In this document: piece by piece, positions 43,022-50,485 of the stretch
Position numbering within the stretch: the first letter of the stretch is position 1
Layout of the letters: every line of letters starts with the position of its first letter
NCBI RefSeq assembly: GCF_030063445.1
Contig: NZ_JASITD010000021.1
Location: 1 to 64,000, forward strand
Origin: Hymenobacter sp. H14-R3
GTDB taxonomy: Bacteria > Bacteroidota > Bacteroidia > Cytophagales > Hymenobacteraceae
DNA length: 64,000 nt
Reading direction: 5' to 3'
The notes under the pieces: model-generated
What the model saw: only the letters and a program-made list of their open reading frames with translations
What the model was told of the DNA's origin: nothing
Databases searched by the model: none
Translations under genes and position numbers: made by a program

Positions 43022-45505
43022 CTACGGCGCGGCCTCAATCTCCCGGATGGCGGCTTCCACCAGCGTGCTGGCCAGCGCGGCATTGGGGCGGGCGGCTTGC
43101 TGCTGCTGCAAGCTGCGTAGCGACCTGATAACGCCCTTATCCACGCCGTAGGACTTGTATTTCACGCCCAGGTCTTTGAGGCGGTCGATGCCCTGGGGCA
43201 GCGCCGCCGGGTCGTCGAGGTGGCAGAGCAGCGCCGTCAGGCCGGGCCCAATGTCGAAGCGGCCCTGCGGGCCGGCGGCGTCGAACTTGCGCAGTACCAA
43301 GGGCCACTGCGCGGGGCCACCCGCCTGGCCGTACACAGTAGTGAGGGCCCCGGTCAGCGCGCCCTTGTTATCGGCCTCGAAGGCGATGGCCCGCGCCAGG
43401 GCCCGCGCCGGTTGCAAGGGCAGCAATCCCAGCAGCGCCGCTGCCTGCACCTTGTATGACGGGCTAGCGAGGGCCCGCTCAAATAAGGTGGCGTAAGCTG
43501 AATTTTTCAGCGTGCCCAGCGCCTTGAGGGCGGCGGCCCGCACCTTAACTATCTCATCACCAGCGGCCAGCTTGGCCAATACGGGGGCGGCGGCCTTGCG
43601 GGTGGCGGCGTCTTTCAGGTCGAGCAGCCCGATGGCCAGTTCGCGCAGCGCGGGCGACTTATCGCGCAGGCCGGCCAGCAGTAGCTTCCGCGCCAGTGGG
43701 TCGGGAGCCAGCGGCCCGGCGGCGGCCAGGGCCTCGCGCCGGTCGGCGTAGCGCGGGGCGTGGGCGTATTGGTAGGCAAAGGCGGTCAGCGGCTTGCGGT
43801 CCTGCTTTTGCCAAACCAGCACCTTATCAACATCCACGTTCACCAAATCAGGTTGGGTAGCCGACGGAAAGTACAGGGTATCAACGGCGTGGCTCAGCAG
43901 GGCGGGGTAGTTTTGCACGCGGCCCTGGGCGTACACCGCCACCGTGAGCGGCACCCGAAACGGTGCGCCGGCCTGAGTCTGGCGGACCACCACGGCCTGC
44001 CGATGCCGAGCCGCATCCCACTGATACTCAATGGTTACGATGGGGTGGCCCGCGCCGTAGTACCACTGGTTGAAGAACCAGTTTAAGTCCTGGCCTGAAG
44101 CGGCTTCCAGCGCCAGCCGCAGCTGCTGCGCCTCGCCGGTGCCGAACGCATTTTGCGTCAAGTAGCCTTGCAGGCCCCGAAAAAACACGTCTTCGCCGAG
44201 GTAGGCGCGCAGCATGTTCAGAATGCTGCCGCCCTTTGCGTAGGTCACGTTGTCAAACAGGTCCTCCTTGTCGGCGTAGGTGAAGCGCACCAGCGGCTTG
44301 GCGTAGTTGGTCGGGTCGCGCAGGTAGGTGCGCAGGCTGAGGTCGGCGTGCGCGGCCCCCGCGTCGGGGCCGTGCGCGTGCTCGGCCCACAAAATCTCGC
44401 TGAAGTTGGCCAGCGACTCGTTCACGGTCAGGTTGCTCCAGCTTTCGCAGGTCACGTAGTCGCCAAACCAGTGGTGAAACAGCTCGTGGGCAATTTCGCG
44501 CTCCACGCCCGCGTACTCCCAGTCGAGCAGCTCGCGGGCGGTGCCCTGCGCCTGCTCGCCAAACAGCGAAGCCGTTACGTTTTCCATGGCCCCGCTCGTG
44601 TAGTCGCGGCACACAATCTGGCTGTATTTATTCCAGGGAAATGCCACGCCCAGCCGCTGCGAAAAAAACTCCAGCATCTGGGGCGTTTTGCCAAAAATGG
44701 CCGCCGCCTGGTTGGCGTACTGCGGCTCTAGGTAGTAATTCACTTCCTTGCCGCGCCAGGTGTCGCGGTGCACCTTAAAGCTGCCCACCGCCAGCATTAC
44801 TAGGTAGGGCGCGTGCGGCTCGCTCATCGTCCAGGTATCGGTGCGCAGGCCGGGGCCGGCGGGCACCTGGCTCGTCAGCTGGCCATTGCTCAGCGTCAGG
44901 TACTTGCTGGGCACCGTGAGGCTGATTTCGGACGTGGTTTTCTGGTTGGGCTTGTCGATGGTCGGAAACCAGGCCGAGTTGGACTCCGTTTCGCCCTGGG
45001 TCCAGATTTGGACGGGCTTGCCGCTTACCGCACTGTCGGGGTTGATAAAAAACAGCCCCTTGGCCTCCTCAATGGCGGCGCTACCCTTGGCGTGCAGCTC
45101 ATCGGGCTTAGCCGTGTAGGCCAGGTAGATGGTGTAAGCCTCCCCAGGGGCCAGCGCCCGGCCTAGGGCAATGCGCAGCTGCTGCTGCCGGTAGACATAG
45201 GTAAGCGGCCGGCGCGCCGTGCCCTGCACCAGGCTTAGCTCGCTTATATCCATGCCCTTAGCATCCAGCACGAGTGAGTCGGTGGCGTAGCCCTGGGGCT
45301 TGAGGGTCAGCCAGGCCTTACCATAAGCATACCGCTTGGCGTAATCAAAGCGCAGGTCTAGCTTGGTATGGATGAGTAGGTTGGCCTGGCTCGCAGCGGC
45401 GCGGTAGGCCGAAGGCGAGCCCGGCTGCGCGCGGCCAGCGGTGGGCGCAGCCACCAGCAGCGTAGCTAAAAAGCAGGAATGGGGTAAAAATCGCACAGAC
45501 AGCAT
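43022..45505 (-). CDS. secreted M1 aminopeptidase with C-terminal HEAT-like repeats
   Basis: An 827-aa peptidase. The signal peptide begins at ATG 45505 (hydrophobic core about residues 8-20, ending GRAQ). The exopeptidase motif GAMEN is present (SGAMENVTASLFG, about residue 308), followed by HELFH (about 340) and, after exactly 18 residues, the third zinc ligand Glu in VNESLANF. Residues from about 600 contain Ala/Leu-rich HEAT-like repeats. It probably trims peptides in the periplasm or outside. A longer upstream frame is rejected because it loses the signal peptide. Confidence 0.92.
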   Translation of the reverse strand: MLSVRFLPHSCFLATLLVAAPTAGRAQPGSPSAYRAAASQANLLIHTKLDLRFDYAKRYAYGKAWLTLKPQGYATDSLVLDAKGMDISELSLVQGTARRPLTYVYRQQQLRIALGRALAPGEAYTIYLAYTAKPDELHAKGSAAIEEAKGLFFINPDSAVSGKPVQIWTQGETESNSAWFPTIDKPNQKTTSEISLTVPSKYLTLSNGQLTSQVPAGPGLRTDTWTMSEPHAPYLVMLAVGSFKVHRDTWRGKEVNYYLEPQYANQAAAIFGKTPQMLEFFSQRLGVAFPWNKYSQIVCRDYTSGAMENVTASLFGEQAQGTARELLDWEYAGVEREIAHELFHHWFGDYVTCESWSNLTVNESLANFSEILWAEHAHGPDAGAAHADLSLRTYLRDPTNYAKPLVRFTYADKEDLFDNVTYAKGGSILNMLRAYLGEDVFFRGLQGYLTQNAFGTGEAQQLRLALEAASGQDLNWFFNQWYYGAGHPIVTIEYQWDAARHRQAVVVRQTQAGAPFRVPLTVAVYAQGRVQNYPALLSHAVDTLYFPSATQPDLVNVDVDKVLVWQKQDRKPLTAFAYQYAHAPRYADRREALAAAGPLAPDPLARKLLLAGLRDKSPALRELAIGLLDLKDAATRKAAAPVLAKLAAGDEIVKVRAAALKALGTLKNSAYATLFERALASPSYKVQAAALLGLLPLQPARALARAIAFEADNKGALTGALTTVYGQAGGPAQWPLVLRKFDAAGPQGRFDIGPGLTALLCHLDDPAALPQGIDRLKDLGVKYKSYGVDKGVIRSLRSLQQQQAARPNAALASTLVEAAIREIEAAP

Positions 45506-45657
45506 GTTAAGATTGGGGCCAAACGGGCCTGGCCAGGTTACTTCCTGAATGGCCGACACGTTACAAAACTCGCTACGCGCGCGACTAATCGGCCCGCGCG
45601 GCAACATTCTGTTGGTTTTCAGCTTATGACCATTCACCTGCTTAGTTGCAACTTTCC

Positions 45658-46524
45658 ATGAAAAAACTACTTCTTCTGCTAGCAGCCGCCCTCACCTTCG
45701 GGTCGGCGGCGGCCCAAACCAAAACGGCTACCTCGCTGGCTTGCTGCGTGCGCCCGGCCCAGGCCAGCGCCACCGAGGTATTTGCCATGCTCGCCACCGA
45801 AAAAGACTTTTCGGGCGGCCACGATGCGCCGCTGCCCTACACCTACGCGGGTGATGGCCAGATGATTGAGTTCAAAACCAGTGATGGCCAGGCCGGTCAC
45901 GCCTTCGAAATCAAGAGCGCCAAGCCCAGCAACAAGTACCTGTTCGTCATCCACGAGTGGTGGGGCCTGAACGACTACATCAAGAAGGAAGCCGCCATGT
46001 ATACCCAGGAAATGCCCGGCGTAAACATCTTAGCCCTTGACCTTTACGATGGCCAGGTAGCCACCACCCCCGAGGAAGCCGGCAAGCTGATGCAGGGCGT
46101 GAAAACCGAGCGCGCCACCGCCATCATCAAAGGCGCGCAGCAATACGCGGGCGCCAAGGCGCAGTTTGCCAGCATCGGCTGGTGCTTCGGCGGCGGCTGG
46201 AGCCTGCAAAGCGCGCTGCTCGGCGGCAAGCAAACCGTGGGCTGCGTCATGTACTACGGCATGCCCGAGAAGGACGTGGCCAAGCTTAAAGGCTTGAACT
46301 CCGACGTGTTAGGCCTGTTCGCTGAGCAGGATAAGTGGATTAACCCCGAGGTGGTAAAGCAGTTTGAGAAGGACATGGCCGCCGCCGGCAAAAAGGTAAC
46401 GGTGAAGGAATACCCCGCCGACCACGCCTTTGCCAATCCCTCTAACCCCAAGTATAACAAAGAGTTAGCCGACGACGCGCACCAGAAGGCACTAGCCTAC
46501 CTCAAGGCCCGCCTGAAATCGTAG
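45658..46524 (+). CDS. secreted dienelactone-hydrolase-family protein
   Basis: An alpha/beta-hydrolase of 288 aa from ATG 45658, with a signal peptide (MKKLLLLLAAALTF, ending SAAAQ). The nucleophile is Cys in SIGWCFGGGWSLQ (about residue 180), the acid Asp in LFAEQDKWI (about 224) and the His in YPADHAFANPSNPKYN (about 259). HEWWGLNDYIKKEA is the usual early block. The Cys-Asp-His triad is that of dienelactone hydrolases, but the exported location and the lack of aromatic-degradation genes leave the substrate open. Confidence 0.88.
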   Translation: MKKLLLLLAAALTFGSAAAQTKTATSLACCVRPAQASATEVFAMLATEKDFSGGHDAPLPYTYAGDGQMIEFKTSDGQAGHAFEIKSAKPSNKYLFVIHEWWGLNDYIKKEAAMYTQEMPGVNILALDLYDGQVATTPEEAGKLMQGVKTERATAIIKGAQQYAGAKAQFASIGWCFGGGWSLQSALLGGKQTVGCVMYYGMPEKDVAKLKGLNSDVLGLFAEQDKWINPEVVKQFEKDMAAAGKKVTVKEYPADHAFANPSNPKYNKELADDAHQKALAYLKARLKS

Positions 46525-46563
46525 CTACCCGTTGCAGTAATGCGGGTTTTCAGTCGATATGAA

Positions 46564-46598
46564 TGCCCCGGTCGGCCGGCTTCGCCGGCGGACCGGAA
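46564..46598. repeat. solo end of repeat family E
   Basis: CCCCGGTCGGCCGGC-TTCG-CCGGCGGACCGG forms a hairpin with a tetraloop and matches one end of the composite elements at 5577 and 60787. Confidence 0.7.
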
Positions 46599-46635
46599 TA
46601 GGTATACGAACTCGAAAGCCGCTTCAATAGCCTTT

Positions 46636-46679
46636 AACGCAAAAGCGCCCACTTCCTGCGAAGTGGGCGCTTTTGCGTT
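46636..46679. terminator. 20-bp perfect bidirectional terminator
   Basis: Arms 46636-46655 and 46660-46679 are perfectly complementary with the 4-nt loop CTGC and flanking A and T runs. It lies between the dienelactone hydrolase gene and the convergent hydroxylase-like gene. Confidence 0.85.
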
Positions 46680-46692
46680 CGGTGCCAGCTAA

Positions 46693-47556
46693 TTAGCTAG
46701 ACCGCCGCAGCCCCGGAATACGGGCCGCAAACGCGTGGCTCCGGCTGTTGTACTCAGCGGGCACGGTGGCAAAAGGCAGCGGCCGCGCCCCCACGGCCTG
46801 CCGCTGCAGCTTCACCAGCTCGTGGCGCAACTGCTGAATAGCGGCCCCCAAATCGGCCCAGTCGGCGGCCACAAAATACGTTTCCGGTTCCACGGCCGTG
46901 AGGCTGGCCTCGGCGAGCAATGGTTGGCTAAGCTGCTGTATAGCAGTGGCCAATGGCAAGTGAGTGCTGGCTTCGGAGGCCGCCGCCCCGTGCAGGTGCC
47001 GGGCCGAAGTAAGCAGCGCCACCCCATAGAAGTGTGGCCGGCCCTCGGCCGCAGGCGCCAGTAGCCCCCGCTCAAGCGTGGCCCGCGAGAAGCGCCGCAG
47101 CAGCGCTACCGCCGCGGGCGTAGTGGCCAACTGCCAAGCGCAGCCTAAGGCCTGCAAGGCCTCGGCGTAGCCCGGCTCCAGCAGCAGCGGTACCCGGCCA
47201 AAGAGGTCGGCAAACAAGTCGGGGCCGCCGGGTGGCTGGTCAAACTCGCTGAAGCTGCGCAGCCGCGACACTACCGGCAGCTCGCGCCGGGCCAGGGCCG
47301 CGTAATAAGCCGCCTCACTCACGGGTGCGCCGGTGAGCAACAGCGTCCAGCCGGTGCGCTGTTGCATCAGCCTGCTGATTTGCTGAAGGTTGGGAAGCGC
47401 ATCGCGGCGCAGGCCCAATTCCGCTATTGCCCGGCTAAAAGCTGGGCTGGCCCAGCGGTGCAGCAGCGCCTGCTGGCGGTCAAACAACATCTTCCAGACC
47501 ATGCCGGAGGCGGGGGCGGCGGGGTGGTGCGGGCGGGCGAGCAAGTGTAGTGACAT
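46693..47556 (-). CDS. phenylalanine-hydroxylase-like protein lacking both iron-ligand His
   Basis: A 287-aa homologue of bacterial pterin-dependent aromatic amino acid hydroxylases. The recognisable part runs from RTGWTLLLTGAPVSEAAYYAAL (about residue 67), through ELPVVSRLRSFSEF, to GPDLFADLFGRVPLLLEPGY. In active enzymes the last block reads HDxFGH with both His binding iron; here they are Ala116 and Arg121. The third ligand is kept as Glu162 (TLERGL), exactly 46 residues after Ala116, the spacing in the Chromobacterium enzyme, and HFYGVALLTS follows as expected. It is probably not an iron monooxygenase; a sensor or binding role is possible. A leader ORF and terminator precede it. Confidence 0.75.
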   Translation of the reverse strand: MSLHLLARPHHPAAPASGMVWKMLFDRQQALLHRWASPAFSRAIAELGLRRDALPNLQQISRLMQQRTGWTLLLTGAPVSEAAYYAALARRELPVVSRLRSFSEFDQPPGGPDLFADLFGRVPLLLEPGYAEALQALGCAWQLATTPAAVALLRRFSRATLERGLLAPAAEGRPHFYGVALLTSARHLHGAAASEASTHLPLATAIQQLSQPLLAEASLTAVEPETYFVAADWADLGAAIQQLRHELVKLQRQAVGARPLPFATVPAEYNSRSHAFAARIPGLRRSS

Positions 47557-47580
47557 AGCGGTAACGGGAAGAAAACACTC

Positions 47581-47618
47581 AAAAAAAAAGCCCGATTCCA
47601 GGGGGCTGAAATCGGGCT
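47581..47618 (-). terminator. terminator upstream of the hydroxylase-like gene, probable attenuator
   Basis: On the minus strand AGCCCGAT and ATCGGGCT form an 8-bp stem with a 14-nt loop followed by nine Ts, 25 bp before the hydroxylase-like start codon and 36 bp after the leader ORF stop. A leader segment, GGAATCG, repeats the 3' arm and can pair with the 5' arm sequence CGATTTC. Confidence 0.75.
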
Positions 47619-47653
47619 GTAAAGCTGTTGCTGAACCGGAGGGGAGTAGCATA

Positions 47654-47755
47654 TTACTTGCTAAGTACCCGTGGCAGCTGGCCATGACGCGCGATTCCGA
47701 AACCCGGTTTGGGTCGGTGATTCAGCATCATAATGACTAGCGTCTGGTGGTTCAT
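47654..47755 (-). CDS. 33-aa leader peptide ORF
   Basis: An ATG-started frame (MNHQTLVIMMLNHRPKPG..., ending LPRVLSK) directly under a strong promoter and ahead of an intrinsic terminator and the hydroxylase-like gene. The ATG is 7 nt past the -7 element, so the mRNA starts at or next to it. Codons include three His, four Arg, three Pro and one Phe, with no run of a single amino acid. The segment coding Gly-Ile (GGAATCG) can pair with the terminator's 5' arm. It is probably a regulatory leader; which condition stalls the ribosome is unknown. Confidence 0.6.
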   Translation of the reverse strand: MNHQTLVIMMLNHRPKPGFGIARHGQLPRVLSK

Positions 47756-47762
47756 ACGGTGG

Positions 47763-47770
47763 CAAATATA
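47763..47770 (-). promoter_or_regulatory. strong promoter of the leader/hydroxylase-like unit
   Basis: On the minus strand TTG, exactly 19 bp, then TATATTTG: a full match to the Bacteroidota -33/-7 consensus and the best in the window. The TTG lies at 47790-47792. Confidence 0.8.
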
Positions 47771-47850
47771 CGGGCGGCATCCATAATCGCAACTCTTTTT
47801 TTTACGCAACTTCATAAAGTATTCACCTGACCCGGCTGGCCGGCCGGGCG

Positions 47851-49035
47851 CTACCGGGCCAGCAGCCAGCGGTAGGCGGAGCCAAACTCGCGCCGCCAAA
47901 ACCATTCGGCGTGCTTGCCGTCGGCGGGGGCCACGAGCCGAATATTTTTAGCAGGCACCCCACTGGTTAGCAAAGCATTGCGCGCTTCCGCCATGAGCGG
48001 CAGCATGGTTTCGCTTTCCGTGGGGCCGGCCACAAAGTAGAAGCGGCTGGCCCGTGGCGCGGGCCGGCGGCGCTCGTAACTCAACATGGAGTCCTTCGCA
48101 AACCAGATGGCCGGCGAGAAAACCCCCACTCGCCCAAATACCTGCGGGTACTTCAGCCCCGCATACAGGGCGATGAGCCCGCCCATGCTGGAGCCGGCAA
48201 TGGCAGTGTGCGCCGCGTCGGGCCGGGTGCGGTAGTGGGCATCGATGTAGGGCTTAAGACTGAGAGCCAAGAAGTTGGTGTACTGGTCGCCCTCGCCGCC
48301 CTTTTTGTATTCGGCATTTGCCCAGGGTGAGTACTCATCGAGGCGGCGGTCGCCGCCGTTGTCCACGGCTACCACAATGCAGCCCGTCGGGTCTTGGCCG
48401 CTGACGCGCAGCTGGTTCAGGGTTTCATCTACCCCCCACTCGCCCGAGTAGGCGGTGGCATCATCAAACACGTTTTGGCCGTCCTGCAAATACAGCACCG
48501 GGTAGCGCTGGCGGCGGGCCTGGGCGTAGCCCGGCGGCAGGTAAAGCCACACGCGGCGCGCCCGCCCCGCCAGCTGTGGCAGCCGAAACGAGTCGGCTAG
48601 CACGCGCACGTTGGCGGCCAGCGTGTGGGGCCGGGGGCCGGCGGGGGCCGCGCCGCCGGGGCCCTGGTCTTGCCAGGCCGCCACCTGGAAAGTGAGCGTG
48701 GCTGGGCCAGCCGCCAGGGTAGCCTGCCGATTGGCCACCGGCTGAAAATTGGCCGTGGCCTCGCTGGTAACCCACGCGCCACGCGTGAATTTAAATTCCT
48801 GTGGGCCAACTACTTCTGGGGGCAACGCAAGTTGGTAGCTACCATCGGCCTGGCGCGCCAGGGCATAAGCGGATGCGGCGGGCTGCCAGTTGTTAAAGGA
48901 GCCCGCCACGTAAATAACCGAGCCTGCCGGAGTAGTCTCTGGCAGGCTCGTGAGGCGCAGCGTGGTTTGGGCCTGCACCGAATGGCCCGTTGCACTCGCT
49001 AGCAGCGATAATACAATTACCTTATAATCAATCAT
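47851..49035 (-). CDS. secreted esterase with N-terminal starch-binding-like domain
   Basis: A 394-aa exported protein. The signal peptide (residues 1-22, ending SVQAQ) precedes an Ig-like/CBM48-type domain (YVAGSFNNWQPAASAYAL, QEFKFTRGAW, residues about 24-115). The putative-esterase (Fes/EstD-like) alpha/beta-hydrolase domain follows, with YLQDGQNVFDD, the nucleophile Ser in AIAGSSMGGLIALYAG (about residue 270) and the His in DGKHAEWFWRREF (about 378). The domain order resembles ferric-siderophore or feruloyl esterases; the true substrate is not evident. It lies upstream of the leader/hydroxylase-like unit on the same strand. Confidence 0.85.
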   Translation of the reverse strand: MIDYKVIVLSLLASATGHSVQAQTTLRLTSLPETTPAGSVIYVAGSFNNWQPAASAYALARQADGSYQLALPPEVVGPQEFKFTRGAWVTSEATANFQPVANRQATLAAGPATLTFQVAAWQDQGPGGAAPAGPRPHTLAANVRVLADSFRLPQLAGRARRVWLYLPPGYAQARRQRYPVLYLQDGQNVFDDATAYSGEWGVDETLNQLRVSGQDPTGCIVVAVDNGGDRRLDEYSPWANAEYKKGGEGDQYTNFLALSLKPYIDAHYRTRPDAAHTAIAGSSMGGLIALYAGLKYPQVFGRVGVFSPAIWFAKDSMLSYERRRPAPRASRFYFVAGPTESETMLPLMAEARNALLTSGVPAKNIRLVAPADGKHAEWFWRREFGSAYRWLLAR

Positions 49036-49055
49036 TTAATAACGTTGGGCATAAA

Positions 49056-49742
49056 CTACCGCACAATCTCACCCGTTTCGGAGGAGTCAATTTTACGCAG
49101 TGTATATACCGCCCGCACCGAGTCTACCCCCGGTAACGCGTTCACACTGAAGTCAATGCGCGAGCCTTTCTTTTGGGGGCCGCTCACAAAGTGGCGGTAA
49201 TCCTCGGCCGACTCGCGCACCACGTACAGGTCGCCGTGGCCCGGCACTTTCAGGCGCGCATAGGTGCTGCGGCCGTCGGGAGCGGCCTTGCGCTTCTCGC
49301 TCTTGGCCAGCTGGCTCACACCGGTGAGGCGGTATTTATCGGCATCGGCCGTGCCCTTGGGTGGGTCGTAGTTGCCCAGGCCATCGATAAATACTTCCCG
49401 GCGGGCCACCAGCTCTTCCAGCGGCGTAGTCTTGAGCAGGCCCATGCTTTTCTCGTCCATCAGCAGTTGCTGCACAGCGTTGGTGGGGCCAGCCTGTTGG
49501 TAGAACACCAATACGGGGTCGTTCAGCTTTATCTTACTGATTACCAGCGGCATTTTATCCTCGTCGGCATTGTCAATGCGCTTGGCCGACTCTATGGGGG
49601 CGGGTGGGGTAACCACCCGCTGGCTAGGCCGGCTTTTCACGGTCGGTTTGCCAGGGGCGGGCCGCCGCGACTGGGCAGTAGCGCTCGGGGCAGCCATGAG
49701 CAGCAAGCAGCTAGAGGCGAGTACGTAGTATATTAATTTCAT
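49056..49742 (-). CDS. secreted hypothetical protein, 228 aa
   Basis: The signal peptide starts at ATG 49742 (hydrophobic residues 4-20, ending SATAQ). A Pro/Arg/Lys-rich linker (about residues 25-45) leads to a mixed alpha/beta body with no motif I recognise (VISKIKLNDPVLVFYQQAGP, VPGHGDLYVVRESAEDYRHF). The esterase gene starts 20 bp downstream on the same strand, so they form a likely operon with this gene first. Confidence 0.7.
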   Translation of the reverse strand: MKLIYYVLASSCLLLMAAPSATAQSRRPAPGKPTVKSRPSQRVVTPPAPIESAKRIDNADEDKMPLVISKIKLNDPVLVFYQQAGPTNAVQQLLMDEKSMGLLKTTPLEELVARREVFIDGLGNYDPPKGTADADKYRLTGVSQLAKSEKRKAAPDGRSTYARLKVPGHGDLYVVRESAEDYRHFVSGPQKKGSRIDFSVNALPGVDSVRAVYTLRKIDSSETGEIVR

Positions 49743-50328
49743 ATAAAGCAAGTGGATTCAGCCAAAAGTACGGCACTCGCCGCGTAGCTGGCAAGCTTAG
49801 CCATCCCAAACTGATTGCTCAAGATGCAAGCTGGTTAGCGTAGCCGTTTTAAAACGCAAAAGCTAGCGCCTGGAGCTGCAAGCGACTAACCGGGCCACTT
49901 CTCGGCGCTCGTTAGCGCTTAGCCCACAATTCGTGCTTGTGAGTGAGCGTGTTTGCTGCCACTGCCAAGGCTACGCCCAAAGGATTATTCAGGAAATTAG
50001 GCAGGAGAAGGCACTTGGCGTTTTCAGCCAAAAAAAACGCGCCAACGAAAAGTTTTAGCTTGGTTATTTATGAGCAATTTATTCATTATCACTTTTTTAA
50101 TCATTATTTTTTTACAAGTTATTAAATATTTTTTTCTTAAGTACTAATAATTTTCACAAATGAGCAGCTGCCTGCCCTTTTGGCTAGTTACCAAGCCTTA
50201 GCTGTGTACCCTGCCAAACCGGTTTATACACACGCTACTGCTATTGAGTGAGTAGTTGCTTTCTGGTAGGATGCTGGCTTATCTTGGTATGAATTCTAAC
50301 AGTTTCTTAACATTCTGACGCATTCCGC
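49743..50328. other. A/T-rich intergenic region between divergent genes
   Basis: No supported gene. From about 50040 to 50160 the DNA is strongly A/T-rich and contains short frames without coding character. It holds the promoter side of the secreted orphan gene (minus) and the distal control region of the sus locus (plus). Confidence 0.5.
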
Positions 50329-50344
50329 CTGCAATCGATTGCAG
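50329..50344. promoter_or_regulatory. LacI-family-type operator palindrome upstream of the sus locus
   Basis: CTGCAATCGATTGCAG is a perfect 16-bp palindrome with the central CG and AATCGATT core typical of LacI/GalR-family operators. It lies 141 bp upstream of the SusC start. No LacI-family gene is in the window. Confidence 0.5.
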
Positions 50345-50401
50345 ATGCGTTGCGGTTAGTTAGCCAGCTTTTTTTTCGTAGCGCTGGTTTGCCTTTGTTC
50401 T

Positions 50402-50428
50402 CATTCTGAGCGCTACTAGCGCAGAATG
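50402..50428 (+). promoter_or_regulatory. hairpin in the 5' region of the SusC gene
   Basis: CATTCTGAGCGCT and AGCGCAGAATG form an 11-bp stem with one bulge and a 3-nt loop, 57 bp before the SusC start, followed by GGGC and seven Ts. It could be an attenuator of the sus transcript. Confidence 0.4.
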
Positions 50429-50485
50429 ACGGGCTTTTTTTCACTTGTTCTTTATTTCACTTTCCCCCACCCAAGTTTCAACTAT

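Noticed and set aside
46593..46693. Riboswitch upstream or downstream of the hydroxylase-like gene
   Set aside because: The hairpin at 46636 is a perfect convergent terminator and the upstream leader fits attenuation better; no known riboswitch core was recognised.
49943..50125. A 60-residue frame in the A/T-rich region before the sus locus
   Set aside because: Low-complexity, Phe/His/Tyr-rich end and no start context; likely chance.
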